Part shown: positions 55,933 to 62,858 of the stretch, in pieces | Position numbering within the stretch: position 1 is the stretch's first letter | Layout of the letters: every line of letters starts with the position of its first letter | NCBI GenBank assembly: GCA_016790695.1 | Contig: JAEUOS010000074.1 | Span: forward strand, 1-64,000 | Source: Burkholderiales bacterium | GTDB lineage: Bacteria; Pseudomonadota; Gammaproteobacteria; Burkholderiales; JAEUOS01 | Length of the DNA stretch: 64,000 bases | Direction of reading: 5' to 3' | The notes under the pieces: generated by a model | What the model saw: the letters and a program-made list of their open reading frames with translations, nothing else | What the model was told of the DNA's origin: nothing | Database searches by the model: none | Translations under genes and position numbers: made by a program

Positions 55933-57919
55933 CACGACCGCCCTGCGCCCGGGCGTGGCCCTGGGGCCGTACCCGCAGCGCGAGGACCAGCGCGAGAGCG
56001 CCCTCGACCGCGCCGCCGCCGGGCTGATCGGCTTCATCCGCCAGCGCGCCTACGGGCGCAATCCGGGGCATGCCGCGTTCATCGCGCTGGTCGACGCCGA
56101 GGGCGCGGGCCTGTCCGGGCTGACCGATGCGCAGATCCGGGCGGAGGTGCCGGAACTGCGCCGGCGGCTCTACAGCGAGGGCCTGCAGGAGGCGCTGGTC
56201 GCGCGCGCCTTCGCGATGGCGCGCGAGGTGGCCGAGCGGCGCCTCGGCATGCGCCCGTACGACGTGCAGCTGATCGGCGGGCGCGTGATGCTCGACGGCA
56301 AGATCGCGGAAATGGAGACCGGCGAGGGCAAGACGCTGACCGCGACCCTGCCGGCATGCGCGGCCGCGCTGGCCGGCATCCCGGTCCACATCGTCACCGT
56401 CAACGACTTCCTGGTCATGCGCGACGCGGCCTGGATGCTGCCGCTGTACAAGTTCTTCGGACTGACGGTCGGCACCATCACCGAGGGCATGGACCCGGCC
56501 GCGCGGCGCGCCGCCTACGCCTGCGACATCACCTACGGCACCAACAAGCAGCTGGTGTTCGACTACCTCAAGGACCGGCTGCTGCTGGGACGCGACGCCG
56601 GCCCGATGCACCTGAAGATCGAGCGGCTGCACGCCGAGCACGCGCGCACCGAGCGCATGCTGCTGCGCGGCCTGTGCTTCGTCATCGTCGACGAGGCCGA
56701 CAGCGTCCTGGTCGACGAGGCGCGCACGCCGCTCATCATCTCCAATCGCGGCGACTCCAGCCAGGAGGAGCAGGTCTACGGCGAGGCGGTCGCGATCGCG
56801 CGCGCGCTCACGAGCGCGACCGACTTCACCATCCGCCCGCGCGAGCACGACGTCGAGCTCACCGACGCCGGGCGGCGCCACGCCGCCGCGCTCGCGGAGC
56901 CCTACGGCGGCGTGTGGATGGGGCCGCGCCGGCGCGAGGAGCTGGTGCGGCGCGCGCTGTCGGCGCTGCACCTGTTCCAGCGCGACAAGCAGTACATCGT
57001 GCGCGGCGGCAAGGTGCAGATCGTCGACGAGTACACCGGGCGCGTGATGGCCGACCGCTCGTGGGAGCGCGGCCTGCACCAGATGATCGAGGCCAAGGAG
57101 GGCTGCCAGATCACCGGCCAGCAGGAGACGCTGGCGCGGATCAGCTACCAGCGCTTCTTCCGGCGTTACCTGCGGGTCGCCGGCATGACCGGCACCGCGC
57201 GCGAGGTGGCGCGCGAACTGTGGGCGGTGTATCGGCTGGCGGTGGTGAGCATCCCGACCAACCGCCCGGTGCGCCGGCGCCGCCTGGACGGCGCCGTCTA
57301 CGCGACGGCGGAGGCGAAGTGGGCGGCGGTCGCCGCGACCGTCGCGCGCCTGCATGCGGACGGGCGCCCGGTGCTGGTCGGCACGCGGTCGGTGGCGGCG
57401 TCCGAGCACCTGAGCGAGCGCCTCCGGGCCGACGGGCTGCCGCACCAGGTGCTGAACGCGCGCCAGGACCAGGAGGAGGCCGAACTGGTGGCGCGCGCCG
57501 GCGAGACCGGGCGCATCATGGTGGCCACCAACATGGCCGGCCGCGGCACCGACATCCGCCTCTCGCCCGGCGTGGCCGATCGCGGCGGCCTGCACGTGCT
57601 CGCGACCGAGCGCCACGACTCGGCGCGCATCGACCGCCAGCTGTTCGGCCGCTGCGGCCGGCAGGGCGACCCCGGCAGCTTCCAGATGATCGTCTCGCTC
57701 GAGGACGAGATCTTCCAGCAGTACGCGAAGCTGCCGGCGCGCTGGCTCGGCAAGCTGTTCCGCGGCCGCACCGCGCCCCTGCCGTCCTGGCTCGGGGAGC
57801 TCGTCTCGGCGCGCGCGCAGCGCGCCGCCGAGCGCCATCACGGGCGCATTCGGCGTGAACTGCTGCGCGCGGACGACCAGCTGAGCGACCTGCTGGCGTT
57901 CACCGGGCGCGGCGAGTAG
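55925..57919 (+). CDS. Short SecA paralogue (accessory SecA-type ATPase)
   Basis: 664 residues against about 900 for housekeeping SecA. ATG 55925 overlaps the stop of the upstream gene by 8 nt, implying translational coupling; no better start exists without running far into that gene. Motor motifs are intact: Walker A ETGEGKT (131-137), DEAD-box DEAD-equivalent DEAD at 256-259, the VDEARTPLIIS segment, AGMTGTA (ending ~425), MAGRGTDI (537-544) and GRCGRQGDPGS (575-585). A preprotein cross-linking-type insertion lies between the two halves of NBD1. The protein stops within what would be the long scaffold helix (RRELLRADDQLSDLLAF). The helical wing, two-helix finger and zinc-binding C-terminus are therefore absent. 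The clustering with adaptors and the giant gene, without an ABC exporter, suggests it powers or feeds that export. Confidence 0.9.
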   Translation: MSSTTALRPGVALGPYPQREDQRESALDRAAAGLIGFIRQRAYGRNPGHAAFIALVDAEGAGLSGLTDAQIRAEVPELRRRLYSEGLQEALVARAFAMAREVAERRLGMRPYDVQLIGGRVMLDGKIAEMETGEGKTLTATLPACAAALAGIPVHIVTVNDFLVMRDAAWMLPLYKFFGLTVGTITEGMDPAARRAAYACDITYGTNKQLVFDYLKDRLLLGRDAGPMHLKIERLHAEHARTERMLLRGLCFVIVDEADSVLVDEARTPLIISNRGDSSQEEQVYGEAVAIARALTSATDFTIRPREHDVELTDAGRRHAAALAEPYGGVWMGPRRREELVRRALSALHLFQRDKQYIVRGGKVQIVDEYTGRVMADRSWERGLHQMIEAKEGCQITGQQETLARISYQRFFRRYLRVAGMTGTAREVARELWAVYRLAVVSIPTNRPVRRRRLDGAVYATAEAKWAAVAATVARLHADGRPVLVGTRSVAASEHLSERLRADGLPHQVLNARQDQEEAELVARAGETGRIMVATNMAGRGTDIRLSPGVADRGGLHVLATERHDSARIDRQLFGRCGRQGDPGSFQMIVSLEDEIFQQYAKLPARWLGKLFRGRTAPLPSWLGELVSARAQRAAERHHGRIRRELLRADDQLSDLLAFTGRGE

Positions 57920-58010
57920 CGGCGCGCGGCGCGGCGGACCGCGCACCGGCGCCGGCGGGCTGCCGGACCAAGTACACTCGCGCGGTCGAATCGAATCCAC
58001 GGGAGGCGGC

Positions 58011-59012
58011 ATGCGCGCCGGAGCTCCAATCCTGTCATCGCCGCAGCCGGGCGGCCCGGAGATCGCGCGCCGCCGCCTCCTCGGCGCGGCGGTCGCCGCC
58101 GGCGCGCTGGCCGCCACGCCGGCGGCGCGCGCGCAGGGCGCCGCGCGTCCCGCCGGCCGCGCCGAGCAGCTTGCCGCCGAGCTCTACCGCGGGCTCAGCG
58201 CCGCCCAGCGCGACGCCGTGTGCTTTCCGTACGACGCGCCGTTGCGTGCGCGCGTGGACAATTTCTGGTTCGTCACGCCGCAGCGCCTGGCGTCGTTCTA
58301 CAGCCCGGAGCAGCAGCGCCAGGCGCACGACATCTTCATGGCCCTGCACAGCGAGGAGTACGGCCCCGCCGTGCTGCGCCAGGTGCTGCACGACGGCGTG
58401 CGCAACGACTTCGCCGCGAGCACCGCGATCGCGTTCTTCGGCACGCCCGAGAGCGGCCGCTTCCAGATGGTGCTCACCGCGCACCACTGCACGCGCCGTG
58501 TCGGCGGCGACGCCGGCGTTGCCTTCGGCGGGCCGATCTTCTACGGGCACTTTCACGAGCGCTTCCACGAACGCCCCGACCATCCCGGCAACGCCTACTG
58601 GTATCAGGCCAGGCGCGCCAACGGCGTCTACCAGATGCTCGACGGGCGCCAGCGCGGACTGGCGCTGGTCGACGACGACCGGCGCGACCGCGGCACCGCC
58701 ACGGTGCGCCTGGGCCGCCGGCCCGACGACGTGCCCGGCATCCCCATGCGGGAACTGAGCCGCGACCAGCGCGACGAGGTGCGCAAGGTGCTCGCCGACC
58801 TGGTCCTGCCGTTCCGGCGGGCCGACGCCGCCGAAGCGCTGCGCATGATCGAGGGCGGCTTCGACGACATGCGACTCGCGTTCTACCCGACGCGCGACAT
58901 CGGCGGCGACGGGGTATGGGACGTCTGGCAGCTCGAAGGGCCCGACATGGTCTGGTTCTTCAACGGCGAGCCGCACGTGCACGTGTGGGCGCACGTGCGG
59001 GAGCGGGCCTGA
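58011..59012 (+). CDS. TAT-signal DUF3500 family protein
   Basis: 333 residues from ATG 58011, preceded by GGGAGG with ideal spacing. The N-terminus carries a twin-arginine signal: ARRRLLGAAV at residues 19-28, a hydrophobic run and ARA-Q cleavage near residue 41. Export would therefore be in folded form to the periplasm. The body matches the DUF3500 family: VCFPYD, NFWF, HHCTRR and a His-rich GHFHERFHERPDHPGN block, plus a C-terminal WFFNGEPHVHVWAH. The many His residues suggest a metal site (inference); the biochemical function of the family is not established to my knowledge. A 91-nt gap separates it from the secA-like gene. Together with the oxidoreductase 1 nt downstream it probably forms its own two-gene unit unrelated to the export cluster. 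Confidence 0.85.
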   Translation: MRAGAPILSSPQPGGPEIARRRLLGAAVAAGALAATPAARAQGAARPAGRAEQLAAELYRGLSAAQRDAVCFPYDAPLRARVDNFWFVTPQRLASFYSPEQQRQAHDIFMALHSEEYGPAVLRQVLHDGVRNDFAASTAIAFFGTPESGRFQMVLTAHHCTRRVGGDAGVAFGGPIFYGHFHERFHERPDHPGNAYWYQARRANGVYQMLDGRQRGLALVDDDRRDRGTATVRLGRRPDDVPGIPMRELSRDQRDEVRKVLADLVLPFRRADAAEALRMIEGGFDDMRLAFYPTRDIGGDGVWDVWQLEGPDMVWFFNGEPHVHVWAHVRERA

Positions 59013-59013
59013 G

Positions 59014-60153
59014 ATGGCGGCGCCGGCGATGCGCGGCGACCTGCCGCCGGGCCAGCGGGTGGTCATCCGCGCCTTCGGCGAGACCCCGCTCGACGCCCTC
59101 GAGCACCATGCCGCGCTCGAGGACATGGCGGCACCCGACCCGGCCGCGCTGGCGCCGGACGAGATCCTGCTGGCGATCAAGAGCTGCGGCGTGGCCTGGG
59201 TGGACCTCCTGATGACGAGCGGCCAGTACCAGCACATGGCCGCGCCGCCCTATTGCCCGGGCATGGAGTACAGCGGCGTGGTCGTCGCGGCCGGCGCGGC
59301 GGTCGACCCGGCGCAGGTGAAGGCCGGCGACGCGGTGTTCAGCGACTTCATCCTCGCCGGCCCGCGCGCCGGCGGCCGCTACCAGTCGTCCGGCGGTTTC
59401 GCCTCGTATGCGGTGCTGCCGGCGGGGGCGGTGCGCCGCGTTCCGGCCGGCTTCTCGTTCGACGAGGCGTGCAATCTGCTGGGCAACTACGAGACCGCCT
59501 GGCACTGCCTGATCGCGCGCGGCCAGTTGCGCGCCGGCGAGACCGTGCTCATCACCGGCGCCTCGGGCGCCTCCGGCATGGCGGCGGTGCAGGTCGCCAG
59601 GCTGCTGGGCGCGACCGTGATCGCCACCGGGCGCTCGGACGCCAAGCTGGCGGTGGTGAAGGCGCACGGCGCGGACCACGTGATCAACACCGGCAACGAA
59701 GACGGCAGCCCCGGCGTGCGCCGTTTTCGCGACGAGGTCAAGGCGCTCACCGGCGGACGCGGCGTCGACGTCGTGTTCGACGCGGTCGGCGGCGACACCT
59801 CGCTCGAGTGCCTGCGCTGCGCCGCCTTCGGCGCGCGCTTCCTGATCGTCGGCTGGACCTCGACGCCGTTCGTCGCGCGCGGCCGCGGCCAGCGCGGCGC
59901 GCCCAACGCCAACCAGCTGCCGACCAACCTGATCCAGATGAAGGGCCTGTCGGTGCTGGGCAGCCCGGCCGTGATTTCGGTGGCGCAGGATCCGTCGATC
60001 CGGCCGCCGCGCGTCGCGCAGATCATGCAGTGGGTCGCCGAGGGCCGCATCCGGCCGCACATCTCGCACCGCTATCCGCTGGCCGAGTTCAAGCAGGCGA
60101 TGCTGGCGCGCTGGAACGGCGAAGTCATCGGCGGCTGCGTGCTGCATCCGTAG
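59014..60153 (+). CDS. MDR-family NAD(P)H:quinone oxidoreductase-like protein
   Basis: 379 residues. The ATG lies 1 nt after the stop of the DUF3500 gene (TGA-g-ATG). It is a medium-chain dehydrogenase/reductase with a GroES-like N-terminal half (EILLAIKSCGVAWVDLL ... PGMEYSGVVVAAGAAV ... VKAGDAVF) and a Rossmann half with GASGASGM at residues 182-189 and VFDAVGGDTSLECL. The catalytic and structural zinc ligands of alcohol dehydrogenases are not evident, which is typical of the quinone oxidoreductase (QOR) branch. It is expected to be cytoplasmic, reducing a quinone or an activated alkene with NADPH. The substrate is unknown. It is co-transcribed with the DUF3500 gene by position. Confidence 0.88.
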   Translation: MAAPAMRGDLPPGQRVVIRAFGETPLDALEHHAALEDMAAPDPAALAPDEILLAIKSCGVAWVDLLMTSGQYQHMAAPPYCPGMEYSGVVVAAGAAVDPAQVKAGDAVFSDFILAGPRAGGRYQSSGGFASYAVLPAGAVRRVPAGFSFDEACNLLGNYETAWHCLIARGQLRAGETVLITGASGASGMAAVQVARLLGATVIATGRSDAKLAVVKAHGADHVINTGNEDGSPGVRRFRDEVKALTGGRGVDVVFDAVGGDTSLECLRCAAFGARFLIVGWTSTPFVARGRGQRGAPNANQLPTNLIQMKGLSVLGSPAVISVAQDPSIRPPRVAQIMQWVAEGRIRPHISHRYPLAEFKQAMLARWNGEVIGGCVLHP

Positions 60154-60156
60154 GTT

Positions 60157-60251
60157 TCCTCCAGTTCGCCCACGCCGGCGCACGCGTCGGCATGCCATGC
60201 GCGTTCGCGCCGGTGCGCCCAGGCCGGGAGATGGGTGTCGATCGCGATCAC
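60157..60251 (-). pseudogene. 5' remnant of a VapC-type PIN-domain toxin
   Basis: On the minus strand, GTG at 60251 opens VIAIDTHLPAWAHRRERAWH, closely resembling the start of PIN toxins of the MIAVDTNILVYAHR type. It overlaps the antitoxin stop as GTGA, the usual VapBC arrangement. Likeness ends after about 32 codons, just where the convergent oxidoreductase gene ends, so the rest of the toxin is gone. The usual Asn after the first Asp-Thr is His here. Confidence 0.6.
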
Positions 60252-60488
60252 TTGCCGGTTCGTTCATTGGCGAGGTCGCGGAGCTGATCCCATGACATCG
60301 TCTTGGCGGCCGAGGCAGGCCGCGCGCGCCGACGCGGGAATCCCTGAGGTTGAATCGGCCGGCTGCCGGGCACTCGCGAAGTTCGCGCAACAAGCCCGTT
60401 CCGATCAGGGCGCTCGGCGTCGTACGCTCGTCGCGGGCGCGCCTCCTTGCCGCGGTGAAAAGGGCTTCCGAACGAACGTCGTGCCCAC
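60248..60488 (-). pseudogene. Decayed VapB-type antitoxin gene
   Basis: Reading leftwards from GTG 60488 (AAGG upstream), antitoxin-like pieces appear in sequence but in different frames: VGTT, then VRSEALFTAARRRARDERTT-PSALIGTGLLREL and RFNLRDSRVGARGL, then SWDQLRDLANERTGK ending at TGA 60250-60248. The length (~80 codons) and order match VapB antitoxins with a ...LRD..VGG.GL..SWD.IRDLAYE tail. At least two frameshifts are needed, so it is inactive. Confidence 0.55.
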
Positions 60489-60500
60489 GTCGCCTTGTAC

Positions 60501-60546
60501 GTCGGAGCGTGATCGCCCGCTGATATCGGTGTCGGAAAATATTACA
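60501..60546 (+). promoter_or_regulatory. Paired GTCGGA half-sites upstream of the sigma-54 promoter
   Basis: GTCGGA occurs at 60501-60506 and again at 60531-60536, exactly 30 bp (about three helical turns) apart. The second lies in a loose palindrome TGTCGGAAAATATTACA. They sit about 80-125 bp upstream of the -12 element, the usual place for enhancer-binding-protein sites. This is a candidate only. Confidence 0.35.
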
Positions 60547-60608
60547 AACGCTTGGCAACGCGCGGAGGGGTGTCGCGTAACTCATTGATTCCAAAAAAGT
60601 TCATGACG

Positions 60609-60625
60609 TTGGCGTTTTTTTTGCC
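60609..60625 (+). promoter_or_regulatory. Sigma-54 (RpoN) type promoter
   Basis: TTGGCG followed by a T-run and TTGCC. The invariant GG (60611-60612) and GC (60623-60624) are separated by exactly 10 nt, the -24/-12 spacing of the consensus TGGCACG-N4-TTGC. Transcription would start near 60636, about 48 nt before the PEP-CTERM gene. Sigma-54 control of PEP-CTERM genes is known in floc-forming betaproteobacteria (established knowledge). Confidence 0.6.
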
Positions 60626-60683
60626 TCTTCTCTTCGCGCAGGGGGCTGTTGCCTCGCAAAATCTGACAGCAGAAGGAAGCGGA

Positions 60684-61424
60684 ATGAAGTCGATCAAGGC
60701 ATGTGCAGTTTTCGGGGCCATGGCGATCATGGCGGCGTTGTCAGCAGCCCCGGTTGTTGCGGGGCCGGTATCCGGCCAGGGGACGTGGGAAACCACCCTG
60801 CAGGCGCGCGACCTGAATGGTGACAGCGTCACCGACGCGTTCTACGACACGGTACTCAACATCACCTGGCTGCGCGACGCCAACGTGAACGGCCGGATGA
60901 ACTGGAACGACGCCGTTGCCTGGGCCAATGGACTCACACTCGGCGGCTACAGCGACTGGCGCCTGCCGACCATGGTCGACACCGGCGCGCCTGGGTGTGA
61001 TGCCGGATACGACTGCTTCTACAACGTTCAGACCAAGACCGGCAGCACGGTATACAGCGAGATGGCGCACCTGTGGTACGTCACGCTGGGCAACCTGGCG
61101 TACTGCCCGCCCGGGGACCTGGCCTCTAACTGCGGTCCGCAGGCCGGATGGGGCCTGACCAACACGGGCGATTTCCAGAACATGCTGGGCGCCGAAACCG
61201 ACGTCTACTGGTCCGGTCTGGCGTACGCGCCGGATTCCACCGAGGCGTGGTACTTCCGTACCTACAACGGCCTTCAGGACAGTATCGGCAAGCGCTTTAC
61301 GTTGTATGCGATGGCCGTGCACCCTGGCGATGTGGCCACACAGGTGCCCGAGCCGGAGTCGCTGGCGCTGGTGCTGGGCGGGTTGATGGCGGCTTGGGTG
61401 GTGCGTCGGCGGCGGCCACGTTGA
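60684..61424 (+). CDS. DUF1566-domain protein with PEP-CTERM sorting signal
   Basis: 246 residues. ATG 60684 is chosen because it opens a signal peptide (MKSIKACAVFGAMAIMAALS...APVVAG) with AAGGA about 7 nt upstream. The central part matches DUF1566/Lcl-type proteins: RDLNGDSVTDAFYD, LNITWLRDAN, MNWNDAVAWANGL, GGYSDWRLPT and a WSGLAYAP...AWYFRTYNG end. The C-terminus (residues 221-246) is a classic tripartite PEP-CTERM: VPEPES, a hydrophobic helix, then RRRRPR. Such proteins are cut and sorted by exosortase, usually in exopolysaccharide-producing cells. No exosortase gene is in the window. A sigma-54 promoter precedes it. Confidence 0.9.
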   Translation: MKSIKACAVFGAMAIMAALSAAPVVAGPVSGQGTWETTLQARDLNGDSVTDAFYDTVLNITWLRDANVNGRMNWNDAVAWANGLTLGGYSDWRLPTMVDTGAPGCDAGYDCFYNVQTKTGSTVYSEMAHLWYVTLGNLAYCPPGDLASNCGPQAGWGLTNTGDFQNMLGAETDVYWSGLAYAPDSTEAWYFRTYNGLQDSIGKRFTLYAMAVHPGDVATQVPEPESLALVLGGLMAAWVVRRRRPR

Positions 61425-61533
61425 GACTTCGGCACGTCGAAGGCTTCGGACTTTGAGGGGCTGGGAGCGATAGCCCGCAGCGGATTCCACTGGTTGCGGG
61501 GAGCCGGCCCACACACTGTCTCGCCGCAATCAG

Positions 61534-61930
61534 TCAGCCAGCTCGCGTAAGACCGCGCCAGCCGATCACGCGCGCATCCGTCCGTTCGAAGTCGGCGTCG
61601 CCGCCGTAGATCAGCGCGCGCCGCGTCGCGTGGCCCATGTGGCGGTTCCCCGTGCGCAAGGGGGGCAGCCAGCCCGGCCGGGGGCTGCGCCCGGACTTGA
61701 CCTCGACCAGTGTCAACCCGCCGTCCTGCTTCAGGACCAGGTCGATCCCGTTGCCGATGCTGTCACGTCAGAAGTGGACCGGCCGCGCATCGCCGCGGGC
61801 TGCGCGCCGCTTGAGCGCCTCGGCGACGTCGCGCTGCGGACAGGCGCAGAAAGAAGCGCGGGAGGTCGCCGAGGTCATGCACCGCGGGCAGTTGCGCCCG
61901 TCGCGCGCAAGGCGCGACCGCGGGTGCGCG
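61534..61930 (-). pseudogene. Remnant of a DUF4143-type AAA ATPase (C-terminal part)
   Basis: On the minus strand, the end of the DUF4143 nuclease-like domain is recognisable: ARGDARPVHF-stop-RDSIGNGIDLVL, then LTLVEVKSG ... RALIYGGD ... VIGWRGL and TGA at 61536-61534. The family normally reads HFWRD at this place. Here TGA (61770-61768) replaces the Trp codon. Further upstream, LPAVHDLGDLPRFFLRL occurs in a different frame and the expected intervening ~100 residues are missing. The N-terminal P-loop half is absent. It is a dead fragment. Confidence 0.6.
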
Positions 61931-61980
61931 CCAGCCGCTTGTCGCGCCGCACGATTGACGCGCGGACCGCCGGGATGGTA

Positions 61981-62013
61981 CGTTTAAGAGAACGTTGTTT
62001 CGTTTAACGGAAC
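61981..62013 (+). promoter_or_regulatory. Candidate IclR-type operator
   Basis: The near-palindrome GTTTCGTTTAACGGAAC (61997-62013; arms match at 7 of 8 positions around a central T) overlaps a direct repeat: CGTTTAAgaGAAC (61981-61993) and CGTTTAAcgGAAC (62001-62013), 20 bp apart. It lies 39 nt upstream of the iclR-type gene and fits autoregulation by an IclR-family dimer or tetramer. Confidence 0.5.
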
Positions 62014-62051
62014 ATCGCCTGCCGTCGCGGCAGGCTCCGGAGGAGACACAG

Positions 62052-62858
62052 GTGACGTTGTCGGCAGTTCACGCCAGGAAGCGCCACGCCGCGCTCACCG
62101 AGCGCTCGCGCGAGACGGCGGACCTGACGCTGCGCCTGCTCGAGTTCATGACGCTCGAACCCGCGCCGTGCGGCGTCACCGAGCTGTCGCAGCAGTTCGG
62201 CACGTCCAAGGCGACCATCCACCGCCACCTGCGCACGCTCGCCAACCGCGAGTTCGTGCGCCAGGATCCGGCGACCCTGCGCTACGAGCCGGCGATCAAG
62301 CTGTTCCAGCTCGGCGAGCGCCTGCGCGAGCGCTTCGGCGTGCTCGGCGCGGCGCGCGAGGAGATGACGCGGCTGCGCGAGGCGACCGGCCAGGCGGTGA
62401 CCCTGTCGACGCTGGCCGAAGGCCGCGTGGTGGTGCTCGAACTGGTCCAGGGCCACACCGCGGTCGAGTTCGGCATCCGCCCCGGGACCCAGATGTCGCT
62501 GCATGCAAGCGCGCACGGCAAGGTGGCGCTCGCGTTCGGCCCCGCGGCGCTGCTCGAGCGCTGCCTGCGCGGCAAGCTCGCCAGCACCGGGCCGGACGCG
62601 ATCACCGACCCGGCGGAACTCAAGCGCCAGGTGGAGGCGATCCGCCAGCAGGGCTGGGCCACCGCGGCCAACGAGGTGCTGTTCGGCATGAACGCGCTGG
62701 CCGCGCCGGTGTTCGACCATCGCGGCGCGTTCGCCGGCGCGCTCGCCATCGTCGGCTCGACGCAGTTCATCGACGCCAGGCCGGCGGCGAAGCAGGTCGC
62801 CCTGGTGCGCGGCGCCGCCGCGCGCGTCTCGGCAACCCTGGGCTGGAGGCCCGAGTGA
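62052..62858 (+). CDS. IclR-family transcriptional regulator
   Basis: 268 residues from GTG 62052, preceded by GGAGGA at 62039-62044 with 7-nt spacing; the upstream in-frame ATG 61995 would overlap the candidate operator. An N-terminal winged helix-turn-helix spans residues ~22-85 (ADLTLRLLEFM ... GVTELSQQFGTSKATIHRHL). The IclR effector-binding domain (residues ~95-262) includes RPGTQMSLHASAHGKVALAF and FGMNALAAPVFDHRGAFAGALAIVG. Its last codons overlap the hydantoinase gene (GTGA), so both are translated together and the regulator probably controls this catabolic operon. The ligand is unknown. Confidence 0.92.
   Translation: MTLSAVHARKRHAALTERSRETADLTLRLLEFMTLEPAPCGVTELSQQFGTSKATIHRHLRTLANREFVRQDPATLRYEPAIKLFQLGERLRERFGVLGAAREEMTRLREATGQAVTLSTLAEGRVVVLELVQGHTAVEFGIRPGTQMSLHASAHGKVALAFGPAALLERCLRGKLASTGPDAITDPAELKRQVEAIRQQGWATAANEVLFGMNALAAPVFDHRGAFAGALAIVGSTQFIDARPAAKQVALVRGAAARVSATLGWRPE

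Noticed and set aside
57950-57980. Promoter before the DUF3500 gene (TACACT at 57973)
   Set aside because: The -10-like hexamer is plausible but no -35 is visible at correct spacing, so it is not annotated.
60235-60588. Small plus-strand frame of 117 codons
   Set aside because: It lies antisense to the vapB remnant. Its composition is non-coding in character and it has no ribosome binding site.
61427-61442. Terminator hairpin after the PEP-CTERM gene (CTTCG ... CGAAG)
   Set aside because: The stem is only 5 bp and no T-run follows.
61630-62007. Plus-strand open frames of ~116-125 codons before the IclR gene
   Set aside because: They overlap the minus-strand DUF4143 remnant and the candidate operator and show no domain-like sequence.
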